A stretch of 64,000 nt of DNA. Origin: Acanthacorydalis orientalis (lineage: Eukaryota > Arthropoda > Insecta > Megaloptera > Corydalidae). The stretch is from contig CM068322.1 in NCBI GenBank assembly GCA_034766995.1, positions 9,948,310-10,012,309 on the forward strand, given 5' to 3'. Position numbers and translations under genes: made by a program. The first letter of the stretch is position 1. Every line of letters begins with the position of its first letter. Below the pieces are notes generated by a model. It had not been told where the DNA came from. It was given only the letters and a program-made list of their open reading frames with translations, and searched no databases. This document shows, in pieces, positions 36,741 through 48,310 of the stretch.

Positions 36741-37033
36741 TCTAAAGAATTAAGAAACGTCTTAGAATTTTTAAGTCCATGTTTTTTTAAAATCGTTCAG
36801 AACTTCCTTGAACTTGTTTTGTTAAAGGATTTAAAAAAAATTTAATTTTTTTTCAGGATTTCATGTATTCCTCTGTTTACTACTCTAATTCAATCGCCAT
36901 AATATTTCCAAAAATCTTAATTACATACCCACAAATACACATACACATGAATAATTTTTAGATAGTTTTTCCACTTTTTCTAAATACATAATATTTTTCT
37001 TTCCATAAACCTCAAATTAACAGTACCATATTA

Positions 37034-37035
<2 letters not shown>

Positions 37036-37080
<45 letters not shown>
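37036..37080. repeat. (TA)n microsatellite, left half of a split tract
   Basis: TA run ending exactly at the mariner terminus at 37081; it continues beyond the element at 38348. Confidence 0.95.
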
Positions 37081-37081
<1 letters not shown>

Positions 37082-38346
37082 GAGGTTGGGCAATTTAATT
37101 CCCGAATTAGCATAATGGAAATAAATATAATTTAATTAACACAAATAATGTTTGATATTTATTCAAAGCAATCTCTATTCACTTTAATATACTTATTGCA
37201 ACGTTCTAAAAGTTTTTAAAACAAACTGCAATGGTGTACGAAGAAACTGTTTCAATTCGGTTACATTTTTTGTAATATCTTCTACCCACTGAAATTGTTT
37301 CCTTTTGAGAACAGTTTTCACTTTAGGAAATAGAAAATTGTTTGCTGATTCCAAGTCACGAATATAGAGTACGCGATTGATCTCAACAACTCTATGTTTC
37401 ATGAGAAATGACTTCACAATCAGTGCAAGATGGGTAGGTGCATTGTCATTACAAAAACCAACTACTATTTTATCGAAATTGCTGTCGCACTCAAGAAATG
37501 CGTTGCAATAATTTCTTCATCACTTCAACATAGAATGCATTATAAACTGTCTGCCCTTCAGGCATAAATTCTTTATGAATCACACCCTGCTTATCAAAAA
37601 AGGTAATTAGAATGATTTTGATTTTGGATTTTCGTAAAGGAAACTTTTTGGGTCTTGGTGATGATTTTCCAATCTGCATACTCAGGCATTTTGTCTCAGG
37701 ATCGTACTAAAACATCCAAGGCTCGTTACCAGTGACAATGTAGTGAAGAAAATTTATATTGTCACGACAAGTATGACCGAAATTTACGTACGATGCAACT
37801 CTTCTCTGTTTTTGCTCATCTATAAGACTATGCGGGACAAACTTTGCACAGATCTTCCTCTTTCCCAAATATTCATGTAAAATTTGTCCAATCGTCTCCT
37901 TATTGATTCATCTTATACCATTTAGAGTGTCATTTTGTGATCTTTTGTCACAATTTCATGAACTTTTACGATATAATCTCTATTTTGAAAGATTGATGGA
38001 CGTCCAGTTCTAGCGTTATATTGAACATCCCCACGTCCATCTTTGAAAATTTTAAACCACTAGTACGACTTATGGTGTTATACCCTTACATAGTTTTCAA
38101 CACTTCATAAGTTTATGTTGCAGTTTTTTCTAATTTACAACAAATATTCAACCTTTCTTCCATGATGACTGTCTGAAACAATATATACACACTAGATTCC
38201 TACCCAGAAACTAAGAGCTTTTCGATCTTCGCTTAACCATGCTGTTCTGATAAAAATGTTAATTATTATATGCTGCTTTATTTTTAGTTTAATTTTCGTG
38301 TCTTCATTGCTGCAGCGTCAATCCTGCAATTGAATTGCCTAATCTC

Positions 38347-38347
<1 letters not shown>
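37081..38347 (-). mobile_element. Full-length mariner with both inverted repeats, inserted in a (TA)n tract
   Basis: Left end CGAGGTTGGGCAATTTAATT and reverse complement of the right end CGAGATTAGGCAATTCAATT form a clear terminal inverted repeat; length is 1267 bp. Both sides continue directly as (TA)n, so the element split one microsatellite and the TA duplication is hidden in it. These termini differ from the TTAGGTTGG group, marking another mariner subfamily. The transposase runs on the minus strand and is defective. Confidence 0.9.
37190..38163 (-). pseudogene. Mariner transposase with two of three catalytic residues replaced
   Basis: It begins MEERLNICCKLEKTAT at 38163, with a decayed HTH region containing several stops. 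The first catalytic block reads VTGNEPWMF, with Asn where Asp is expected. The central segment PRPKKFPLRKSKIKIILITFF followed by IHKEFMPEGQTV is well kept (about 37540-37660). The second block, NDNAPTHLA, keeps its Asp. In the third block the usual proline-rich motif has become LYIRDLESANNFLF, with Asn at the catalytic position. Frames of 62 and 74 codons remain. Confidence 0.83.
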
Positions 38348-38427
<80 letters not shown>

Positions 38428-38446
38428 TATATATATATATATATAA
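38348..38446. repeat. (TA)n microsatellite, right half of a split tract
   Basis: TA run starting exactly at the mariner end, with one TTAA interruption. Confidence 0.95.
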
Positions 38447-39029
38447 TCTATTAATGTAATATTGTTAAATTCAGATATTTGATAAAAACAACCTTTTTTT
38501 ATTTAGATAAAAGTTGGGTAAAAATCTAAAATAATAATATCACATACAGAATAAAAATCTAAGACATTATTATAAAATAATATCTAAAATTTACAGAAAA
38601 GAAAATCAATTCTTTTCAAAGATTATTTTCGTATTCCAGCATTTATTTTCCAAATATATTTAAATTTTAAAAAAATAAATGTGCTATACTTTCTTGAAAT
38701 GTTGTACTTGTTGACTAATTAATTTTTAGGTACATACTTGGTATAGAAGTGTTGGTGTGCATTATTAAATTTAACATACATTGTTTATACTTATATTTTA
38801 AGAAACGGTATTTATGTGTGTCTTTATCGATAAAAAAAACTTGAAATTATATCCAAATCGATTACAAGCCATTCATTGAACTAAACTAATACAACTTTTG
38901 CAACCAGATAGACTTACGGTTCAAAAAACTAATCATTGTGATATAAATCTGTTGGATAGTATGTGTTTTTTCTGAGATTTGTATTCATTTAAAGTAATAT
39001 CGTTCATGAACATCCATTACAATCCCAAA
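38447..39029. other. AT-rich noncoding stretch
   Basis: Nothing recognised. Confidence 0.55.
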
Positions 39030-39240
39030 AAAAAAATCGGTGTGTGATACACGACATCACAACAGCGAACAAACGAGCATTTGTTTTTCGAGGACACTAT
39101 CAATGTTGAGCAGAATTACAACATCGATGCAATTTGTTTCCTTGTACAAAGATGAACAGCGTTGCCGGTTTTATTATAGCTCTACTGCCTATACCGTCAA
39201 CATAATCGTAACATTGTCTCTTGTTTACTATAACCTATAG
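39030..39240. other. GC-richer noncoding island
   Basis: About 200 bp of mixed composition with a chance 66-codon frame. No recognised product or element. Confidence 0.35.
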
Positions 39241-39917
39241 TCTTACAAGCTCTCTTCATTTTCAATACTGAAATCATAAGTAATAATAAAATAACCTTTT
39301 TTTAGAAGGATCAATATTAAAGCAATGTTCTATTTTTTAGTTTTATTAATGAAGGAATAAAGCATTATAAGAATTGTTTTCCAATTGCGTAAATTTATAA
39401 ATTGTTACTAAGTAAATTAAATGCAAATAAATAAATAAGAATAATCAAGAAGTAGAAGATGAAAGTAAAATAATATAGACAACTTTAATAAATTATAATA
39501 AAAAGTATCAAGTCATACTTATCAAGTCTACATTTACAATAAATAAACAGAAGATGAAAAGATAATTTATTTAAACAAAACTCTGATTTTTAATATTCTA
39601 TCTTATTTTTAGGTTTAATACTAATAAAATATCATTACTCTATCATTACTATAGTATTGAAAGTCCTTATGGAATTTATATTTAAAATTTTATAACGAAA
39701 AAAATGTTTCATAAGTGCAATTTTTTGAACATTTAAAGAAAATATTTAAGTATTTTATTTAAGTATATTAATAGTATTTTTTTTTAAAAAAAACAACAGT
39801 ATATTCTGTATTTAATATTTATTATAAACTTAAAAATCTAACTTTGCAAATATAAAATATGACACATAATATATGTGTTATGTATGTGTATTTGTTTGAT
39901 ACATTTTAAATATATTT

Positions 39918-39998
39918 TTGATATTCTTATCCTATATATTCATTGATCTCTTTCTAGACTTTTTTAGATTTCTTGGCCTCCAGTCAATAATTTATATT
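39918..39998 (-). mobile_element. Second small fragment of the same RTE-like element
   Basis: About 80 bp aligns with 13008-13086, with shared blocks TATTCATTG, ATCTCTTTCT, TTCTTGGCCTCCAGT (TTCTTTGGTTCCCAGT in the other) and AATAATTTATATTG. It corresponds to the EWxPKxxxRxRKRP segment near the protein's C-terminus. Nothing else of the element is visible around it. Confidence 0.6.
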
Positions 39999-40005
39999 GC
40001 CTATG

Positions 40006-40011
<6 letters not shown>

Positions 40012-40048
<37 letters not shown>

Positions 40049-40056
40049 CATATATG
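40012..40056. repeat. (TA)n microsatellite
   Basis: TA run with a TGTATGTACA edge. Confidence 0.92.
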
Positions 40057-40079
40057 TGCGTTATTTTTGTCTTCTTCCT

Positions 40080-40140
40080 TTTCATCCACATGAGTATCAA
40101 TGTTGTATACGGTCTCAATCGTATACCATCTTCAGATAGA
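40080..40140 (-). repeat. Possible terminal fragment of a Penelope-like element
   Basis: On the minus strand the sequence reads ATCTGAAGATGGTATACGAT, then TGAGACCGTATACAACATTG. The CTGAAGATGG...GA(A)ACC arrangement with pairing GGTATAC/GTATACC resembles the conserved block of Penelope-like termini. The second strand is one base off (GAGAC for GAAAC). The short length makes this tentative. Confidence 0.35.
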
Positions 40141-40486
40141 TTTTAAATAATTATTTTTAAATCTATTTCAAGTCATTTATTTGCGACCTGATTTATTTTT
40201 AAATGTAAAAATTACTGCACAATATTTTTTTTATTTAATATGTTATTTTTATTTATATTCATTTCTATTATATCAAAAATTATTATTTTTTGACTACAAA
40301 AATAAAAATACTATATTAAATGAACTCAGAGAGGATTAAAATCAGTAATCAGAAAGGTACCTAAAAAAAGTACACTTGCCCAAACAAATAGTAGAAATCG
40401 TATATTTAAGTGATCAAGAAACGCCAATATATCGAAGACAATTTACTAACAAAATCACTGGTATGAATACATGTAACTTAAATTTA

Positions 40487-40487
<1 letters not shown>

Positions 40488-40546
<59 letters not shown>

Positions 40547-40550
40547 GTAT
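40488..40550. repeat. (TA)n microsatellite
   Basis: TA run with one CA interruption. Confidence 0.94.
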
Positions 40551-40954
40551 GAAAGACAAACACCTTTTTAAAGAAATGTTATAAAAATGAAATACAGACT
40601 GCTTGAATCTAAAAAATTAAAAAATATCCATCTTCTTCATATAAAAATTATAATATTTTTTTATTTAGACTTGCAAATAACGTAAGAATATAAAACAAAC
40701 ATAATCTTATGAACATAGAAATTCGGCACTCTATATTCAAATTATGTACATGCATATTTTCAATAGTTGTCTTTCACTGTCTATCTTATATGTTATATTA
40801 CTATACATTATTTTTTTGAAAACCTGAATAACTACAAATTTATAAAGAGCTCCGAAACTTGTAGTTTCGAAAGAGAATATTAAAACTAGTAGGAAAAAAC
40901 TTTTTGACAAGTTAAGCTAAAACGTACTGTTCATAAAATATACAGTTGTATATT

Positions 40955-40990
<36 letters not shown>

Positions 40991-41012
40991 TTATTTATAT
41001 AGATATATATTT
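40955..41012. repeat. (TA)n(TTTA)n microsatellite
   Basis: TA run followed by TTTA units; directly left of the 41015 repeat. Confidence 0.92.
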
Positions 41013-41014
41013 GT

Positions 41015-41200
41015 GTGTATAAATGTATACATTTAAATTAAATACAATAGAATATAAATTAATTAAAAAATAAATATTCAGAAATCTAATGTCCGTTTCT
41101 ACTTATTACTGATTTTTTTAACATGTCAATTTCTGTGTTTAAATAAAACATTAATTAAAAATATCAGCAATACCTAATAATGACTGATCAAAAATGAGAA
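41015..41200 (+). repeat. Dispersed direct repeat, copy 1
   Basis: It shares long blocks with 44017-44145, e.g. TGTCAATTTCTGTGTTTAAA and ATATCAGCAATAC. It has about 60 bp (41051-41110) that copy 2 lacks. It ends just before the transposon at 41241. Confidence 0.75.
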
Positions 41201-41240
41201 AAAAAGTCAATATGGCTTTGAAATGTGTGAACTATATGTA

Positions 41241-42134
41241 TGAAGGGTTTTCCAATAGGGACACAATTTTTTAAGAGGCTATATTTTATAGATTTTAAAC
41301 TGATAACTGTATTTTTTTACATTTGTTGAGTTTTGACATTGCCATTTTTCGTTATGGCTTCATATACAACATAGCAACGCATTGAAATAATACAATTGCA
41401 TTATGAAAATTGTCATTCTATAAAAAATACATTTCGTAAATTACGCGATATTTATTCTCGACATACTTGTCCAGCTGAATCAACAATTCTTCGATTGGTG
41501 AGTAAATTTGGAAAGACTGAATCGGTTAAAGATATAAAAACACCAACACTTGTTCGCAATGCTCGTTCTGAAGAAAACATTAACTTGGTCTGTGAAAGTG
41601 TATCGGAAGAGCTAGAAATGTTAATTCCACCATGTTCACAGCAATCAGGTTTTTCACAGACGACCACATGGTGTACTTTCCAAAAAGATTTGTTGCTGAA
41701 GGCTTGTAACGTTCAATTAACACAAAAATTCAACCCAGCAAACTATTCATTGCTTCAGAGATTTATTAATTGGATACTAGAACAACGACACGGTTTTTTA
41801 AACATTAATTGCCCACCGAGATTATACAATCTAACACCGCTGGACTACTTTCTTAGGGCTCGTGTTAAAGGGCTGATGTACACCAATAATCTTAAAACAA
41901 TTTCCGATCTAAAAAATGAAATTCGAAGAGTAATTGGTGTGATAGACCCTCCAGATGTGTAGGGATGTTATTAAAAATTTTAATAAATGGTTACTTGTAT
42001 TATTTAAAAGACATTATTTTCTATTTATAAATAGAATACCCACATCTATTATTTACAATAAAAAAATATGAGTTTTCAGGACAAATTCTGTTTTATTTAA
42101 AATTAAAAATGTGCGTCCTTATTAGAAAACCCTG
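41241..42134 (+). mobile_element. Internally deleted Tc1/mariner-group element (894 bp)
   Basis: The left terminus AGGGTTTTCCAATAGGGACA matches the reverse complement of the right terminus AGGGTTTTCTAATAAGGACG. TA lies at 41239-41240 and 42135-42136; the left end has two extra bases relative to the right. These ends are unlike the other mariners here. The encoded protein belongs to an arthropod group with an N-terminal HTH (DUF4817-like) and a DDE_3-like catalytic end. Confidence 0.83.
41354..41962 (+). pseudogene. Tc1/mariner-group transposase, catalytic core deleted, frame nearly intact
   Basis: The natural start is MASYTT at 41354; codon 7 is a TAG, after which the frame is open for some 195 codons to 41962 (first Met after the stop at 41396). 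Seen in order: HTH region (QRIEIIQLHYENCHSIKNTFRKL, then ESTILRLVSKFGKTESV), an RNARSEENI linker, a second helix region to KLTQ-like VQLTQKFNP, and FINWILEQRH. The frame then jumps directly to PPRLYNLTPLDYFL, the segment with the third catalytic acid, and to a C-terminal tail. The central part with the first two acids is missing but the reading frame is kept across the junction. A full protein would be about 330-350 residues. Confidence 0.8.
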
Positions 42135-42860
42135 TACCTATATCAAAGATATTCAATATTCAAAAATATCCAATGCTTATATTAGAATTTTTACAAGATC
42201 TTATTCTTATTTTATGTATTATATGGAAAAATTATGTACATCGCTTATTATATTTTATAGAGCGTTAATCAATATTACTTCAATAATAATAAATGAAATA
42301 AAAAATTATAATTTTTTTGAGAAATGAATCTTTCACTATAAGAATAGATCTGTTTAAAAAAAAACCTCTTTATTTTATTAAAAATCTTCTAAATATTATG
42401 TAATAATAAAACTTTTTTTTGTTTTACTCTTAACAGCTAGAGTTTCGTTACTACAACACAATTGACATAAATTTGTCTTATTCGTACATTGAAAAGAGTG
42501 ACTTGTTATTGATTCACACATGTACCAATTCCTATGTGGGTTCAGCAGTAATCTGTTGCTTCATAATAATTCGTACCTGAGTATGCCATCAACAAATTAC
42601 TTTTCATTGTGAGACTAGAAAAATAATAATTCTAATAAATTCCCATTAGAACCATTTTTGCCGTCAGATCACTGCCATTATTCTTCTTTGACACAAAACG
42701 ACAATGAAGCATTTATTTTTAACACAGTTCACTACTTTAAAATTATTTTTTTACATTGTGACTAACAAGCTATGTAGAACTATTATAGACTAATTTATTG
42801 AAATTAATGCAAAAAAATAACTAATTTATAGAAGACAACAAAAAAACTTATTTTTTTCTA

Positions 42861-42862
<2 letters not shown>

Positions 42863-42899
<37 letters not shown>
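42863..42899. repeat. (TA)n microsatellite
   Basis: Pure TA run. Confidence 0.93.
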
Positions 42900-42900
<1 letters not shown>

Positions 42901-42995
42901 TTATAAAAATAATTCATGTAAACAAAATTACTTGATTCAATCCAAAGAATATTTTAAAATATAAAATTTATTACAATTCGTAAATCATAAATTTA

Positions 42996-43000
<5 letters not shown>

Positions 43001-43057
<57 letters not shown>

Positions 43058-43059
43058 TA
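43001..43059. repeat. (TA)n microsatellite
   Basis: TA run with one TG interruption. Confidence 0.94.
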
Positions 43060-43283
43060 AGTGCCTTAAATGTAATATTCTAACTTTTTATTTAGTTTCA
43101 ATCGTCTTAAATTTTAATACCAATACTATATATTTTTTTCTATAAGGCAGTAAAGTAATTTCTCTGATTTTCTGAAACATTGACAAGTTTTATTTCATAA
43201 ACGTATATTTGTCAGGAAATTCAGTTTAAAAATATTTATTTTCATCACACTGTGCGTATATTTTTAAAATTTATATTGTAAAA

Positions 43284-43394
43284 ATATCATTTTTCCCAAT
43301 AATATAAAATACCAAATATATAAAAATAAATATAATAAATATCGTTTTTCCCAAATATATAATAAAATATATAAAAATAAACCAAATATTTTAT
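43284..43394 (+). repeat. Tandem duplication of about 55 bp
   Basis: AATATCATTTTTCCCAATAA and AATATCGTTTTTCCCAAATA begin two similar adjacent units that both end in ATATATAAAAATAAA. Confidence 0.65.
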
Positions 43395-43633
43395 TATTAT
43401 GTAATATTTTCAAGTCTGAATAAAGAAAAAAAATATTATCAGTTAATATATTTCATTTATTTAATACGATTTTCTATATTAGACTAATAAATAATTGATA
43501 TATAGACAAACAAATTTTAATACAAAAATGACTCCATAAATCTAAATTTAACGCTTCTCACATTCATTAATAACCCATTTTGTTTGCCACTAAGCTTACG
43601 ATCTCGTCTTCACATTTTCATATTTACATTTGG

Positions 43634-43636
<3 letters not shown>

Positions 43637-43676
<40 letters not shown>
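43637..43676. repeat. (TA)n microsatellite
   Basis: Pure TA run. Confidence 0.93.
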
Positions 43677-43678
<2 letters not shown>

Positions 43679-44016
43679 GAATATCTTGTATATAATAATG
43701 ATCTAAATATGTTAATTCAGACATTTCCCAAAATTGTTCTGTTTTCAACCATTACAGAAACCGTTTACAAAATTTCATATACTGTAACATAATTTATTTC
43801 GAGATCTCAAATGTTTGTTTTGCTGTTAAAAATTAATTCTGGGCACAGAAAATTACTCATGTAGTGAATTAACCTAGTTTAATTCAAGACGATGACATGA
43901 ATAAATACTAGTGTCAGGAAATGCATGACAGTGCCAATTGCTAAATGCTTAATTATTATACGAGTATAGATTACATGTATTATTAACAAATATACAACTT
44001 GAAAAAAATTATATTC

Positions 44017-44145
44017 GTGTATAAATGTACTCATTTAAATTATATACAATAGTTTCTGATTTTTTAAAAATGTCAATTTCTGTGTTTAAATACATCATTA
44101 ATTCAAAATATCAGCAATACTTATAATGACTGATTAAAAATGGGA
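44017..44145 (+). repeat. Dispersed direct repeat, copy 2
   Basis: It aligns with 41015-41200 in the same orientation apart from a 60-bp gap and scattered substitutions. No homology is seen beyond the ends of the block. Confidence 0.75.
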
Positions 44146-44483
44146 TAAGTGATATTATTTTTAATTAACTATAATGTAATCTTTTTTTTATTTTCTTATA
44201 AACAAAATTTTTCAAAAATATATTTTTCTATCATAGAGTAATTTATAAAATAAACCAGCTTTACGTTAATTGTTTTAGTACCGAAATATATTATTAACCT
44301 TTCTGGATAATTTATTTGTAGGATAACAGCAAATCAATTCATCCTTATTTAAAGAGTAAGTTTATGTTAGTGTATTATTAATATAAAGCTACATATAATG
44401 AAGTAAAACAATCTATAATTGTAGCTACGTCTAAAATTACATTATAAATTTACACATCATCTTAATTATTTTTTTAATTATCT

Positions 44484-44486
<3 letters not shown>

Positions 44487-44545
<59 letters not shown>
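44487..44545. repeat. (CT)n(TA)n microsatellite
   Basis: A CT block of about 15 units passes into a TA run. Confidence 0.95.
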
Positions 44546-44554
<9 letters not shown>

Positions 44555-44724
44555 AACAACTTATTGTAGAGCACAATTAAATGTATTTAAACTGTTTACA
44601 ATATATTAATTTTTTTAACGTTATATCTATTTAAATATCTTCGTGAGTACAAAAATTCAATAAATACAGAATTGGAGATAAAAATAATTACATAAGACAA
44701 AAAAAAATTACGTCTGCCATCCAA

Positions 44725-44955
44725 AAAGTGTCAAATTTACATCTCACTTATCGGCACAAAATATATAATTTTTGAAGGATATTGCTGTGTATTGATCATT
44801 TTGGATTGTTGCTTATTCACATTTCTATGGTGATGTCATTATCTTCAGAGCACCAGTACAGTATCTGAGTAAAGTACGAATCAAAAATGAACATATTTGA
44901 CCATAAATTTTTTTTTGTATTTTGTAGGATGAAAAAGGAATTCATTTGTGAGAAT
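44725..44955 (-). repeat. Hammerhead-like-motif repeat family, copy
   Basis: The right end AGGAATTCATTTGTGAGAAT is the inverted form of the family's terminal repeat. The minus strand has CTCTGAAGATAATGACATCA, then CCATAGAAATGTG, so CTGAAGA and GAAA are intact. The left end is eroded. Confidence 0.66.
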
Positions 44956-45142
44956 GACTTGATTGCATTAACAAATTATCAACGAACATCTCATAAAAGT
45001 TATTAATTATTTAGAAACATTACATTGTGTACTACTATCTTTGTTTTACTTATTAAGATTCTAAAGACAATATTTCTATCAGAAACATATTTTTATTTCT
45101 CTTAATATTTTATTCGAGATTTTTGATCTAAAAGTGTCAGTT

Positions 45143-45143
45143 G

Positions 45144-45198
<55 letters not shown>

Positions 45199-45199
45199 A
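45143..45199. repeat. (CT)n(TA)n microsatellite
   Basis: Same composition and order as the tract at 44487, 0.65 kb away. Confidence 0.95.
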
Positions 45200-46607
45200 T
45201 GTCTATAGTTACACATAACATGTTCTGTCGTTGCAAACACTAATGCTTATATTATCTTCGCACTTCATTTTATCATATTCTATAAACCCTACATTCGTTA
45301 AAGCTTCTATAATTGTCATTATCAGATTCCATTTTACTTTTTTGTTCATATTTTTTTCATATATTTACTAAGAATACACAAGCAAAAAGCACAATTAAAA
45401 ACAAGTTACTTTATTGAAAATTGTTATTTTCAAAATACTTCTTTTTGATAAAATACAAAGTTATAAACTTTTTTTATTATTAGAAACACAAATTATATTC
45501 TTTTTCTGAATGATCTTTTAAGTTTCCTCCATTTAATCTATGCTATCAAGTTTATTTTACTTCACCGAAATTATCAGTTTTAGAAAAGAAAAATTTAAAC
45601 ATAAAAGTTAACTTGTAGAATAATTTTAATAACATTTTTACTCAGAATCTAGCAAATCATCATATCATTGTAAACCAATTTATAATTGTAGCAAAATATA
45701 CATTTATTTTTATTACACAATAGTGTATGTTACATTTAATTTTATCCATAAATGAATAAAAATATTTATTCCGGAAATAAAAAGCACTGAATCCTAACCA
45801 TCACCAAACCATTATCGAAAACTCTTTGAAATAGATATGTTTTAGAATTGTCAGTTGTTTGAATGGATGAACATATTACAGTATATTTGTACAGTAATAT
45901 TATAACATAGAAAATAAAACAGTAGGATAAATATATCCACTATACGTATTGTAGTACAGTTTATTCAAAATTAATGAAACATCAAATGTATACAAACTAA
46001 GCAACTTATCGTAACTAAACGATTGACCTGGAAACATTGGGAAAAGATATCACAATTCTAAATTTATCATTGTCACTAAATTTACTTCCACTAATGAATT
46101 TTCAATAATGAATATAAATTTTCCTATACTTAATATATAAAATAACGCTAAATTATAGAAAAGAATCAAATATAATCAACAATCAATTATAGAATATTTC
46201 TAATCAAGAGAAAATATTTTCGATTATATTGCGAGTGAAAAAATCATTTATGAAACCTTTCCGTTATATTTTCTTAATAATAAGACAATTATCGCAAAAA
46301 GAGATCTAAACATAACAAATATATATTAAGAAATTATTAGATTTATGTTACGAACTTATAATTAATATTTTAATTTAAACAAAACGTACACATATTCTTA
46401 CTTAATCCGAAAATTATTATTGAGGTTTATTCATATTATCGATTTATTTATTTGTAGTTAGTATAAAAAAGAATAAAGAATAAAATTTTTTCAAATTTTT
46501 AATATTGTAAGATCAATTTTAAATTTGATTCATTTCAAATCTTCATTAGGATTCAGTAATATACAAAACTATAATAAAAATTACAATTCCAACTTTATAT
46601 TTGAAAG

Positions 46608-46609
<2 letters not shown>
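45200..46609. other. AT-rich noncoding stretch
   Basis: No element or gene recognised. Confidence 0.55.

Positions 46610-46650
<41 letters not shown>
46610..46650. repeat. (TA)n microsatellite
   Basis: Pure TA run. Confidence 0.94.
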
Positions 46651-46824
46651 AATGTGCAATTTAAATTCAGATAATATTTAATGTAGCAATTTTAATTTGT
46701 TCAAAAGCACTACTAAATTGTACGGTGCACTTAATACACAGTGAAAAAATACAAAAAATTAAGACTAATGTATATGACCATTAGAATTATACCGCAAAAG
46801 ACATATATTTATATTGTGACATAA

Positions 46825-46980
46825 CAATCATGTACACAAAATGTAAACGTACTCTTGGGGTGTTGAACATGAACCCGCGCCTGTCAACACAGTCTATGCT
46901 TCGACGGTCACGTCGGCATTTTGGTGGCTTCCTTATTCCGTATAGTTATTATGAGCACGTCGTATTTTGTTCTGATACCG
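46825..46980. other. GC-richer noncoding island
   Basis: GAACCCGCGCCTGTCAACAC and CGACGGTCACGTCGGCA lie immediately before a 100-bp TA tract. The two overlapping frames here run into Tyr-Ile repeats and are not credible genes. Confidence 0.35.
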
Positions 46981-47070
<90 letters not shown>

Positions 47071-47079
47071 CATATATAT
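46981..47079. repeat. (TA)n compound microsatellite
   Basis: About 100 bp of TA with TGTA, TTAT and CATA interruptions. Confidence 0.95.
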
Positions 47080-47514
47080 TCTATATTTTATAGTAGCCGG
47101 GGATTTAACTTATGTAAAAGATACATATAGGTTAAAAAAATTATTTATGACATATAAACTACTTTTTTTTCATAACATTTTAAAGGTATTAAATTAATCA
47201 GTTATCATTAAAAACGAATTTAAAATAAATGTATAAATATGACTGTTCCAAATTAGTAGATAAAAAATTTTACATTAAAAATAATTTACATTTTTATTAA
47301 AAATTGATTAAATTTTACTAATTATTATTGTCATGTTATTTTATTAATTTAAAATCTATGCTTAAGAGTTTTTCAAAAGTATTATACGAAATTTTCAAAA
47401 AGTAAAGTACATTGTTTATGTGTAATAAATAATGTACCTTCATTAAAAAGTTTCAGAATTTTTTAAATAAAACGTAAAATATTTGAATATTCATCAAAAT
47501 TTATTTTTCGCCTT

Positions 47515-48310
47515 CCAAATATTGTCTATCGGTTACAATAAGTCTTATGCCAACACTCCAACCAAACGTCGATACTCATACATCGTTCGTAGTCGATTGA
47601 TGGTATTTTCCTCATCTCGTCCAGCAAATTTTTCTTAATGTCTCCAACCGAGTCAAAACGGCATCCTCGCATCGGCTATTTGAATTTGTGGAAAAAAAAT
47701 GTCACACGGGACTTGATTATGCGAATAAGGTGAGGGATGGTGTTGGTCGAGTTTTTAGTCAAAAAATTGCAAATAAGCATTGAAGTGTGAGCCGGCGCAT
47801 TATCGTCATGTAAAATCAAAGAGTTGTTTACACACAATTCCGGTCGATATCTGCGGATCGCTTCACGCAAACGCCTCATAACACCTAAGTAATATTCCTT
47901 ATTGACTTGTTGACCTTTTAGAATAAAATCTTTGTGAACCACACCACGATAATCAAAGAAAACAGTCAAAAGAACCTTGATCTTTGACCGGCTTTGGCGC
48001 TCTTTTTTCGGTCTCGGTTCGCCTTTATCACACCATCCAGATGATTGCTACTTTATTTCGACATCAAATCCGTACACCCAAGTCTCATCCCCAGTTATGA
48101 TGCTTTTTATAAACGTGGGATCTTTAGATGTTTCAGATATCATCTCGGAGGTAACATCTTTATAGCGTTTTTTTTGTTCAAAATTAGCGTTTTTGACACG
48201 AGTTTCGCTGCGACACATTTCAGGTGCAAAGTATCAGTCAAAATGCTTTGTCAAAATCCATACGACATGTCGTTGGGTTTGTGCGGTTCTTTTAAAATAG
48301 AAATTTCTGA
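47515..48310 (-). mobile_element. Mariner remnant, catalytic domain, minus strand
   Basis: It reads from about 48310 down to 47515. Recognisable are SIITGDETWVYGFD with the first Asp (near 48090), PRPKKERQSRSKIK, TVFFDYRGVVHKDF, GVMRRLREAIRRYRPEL, LILHDDNAPAHTS with the second Asp (near 47810), and a frameshift before the third block, where PCD can be read in another frame near 47700. The C-terminal tail ends near 47515 (YLEGE-like). The N-terminal HTH and the inverted repeats were not found. The frame of 97 codons (47676-47969) is the longest intact piece; plus-strand frames here are shadows. Confidence 0.82.

Larger units (their letters stand above)
42137..43283. other. AT-rich noncoding stretch
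   Basis: Two TA tracts and a GC-richer patch at 42430-42720 without coding signal. Confidence 0.5.

Noticed and set aside
41452..41667. 71-codon minus-strand frame
   Set aside because: Shadow of the 41354 transposase frame.
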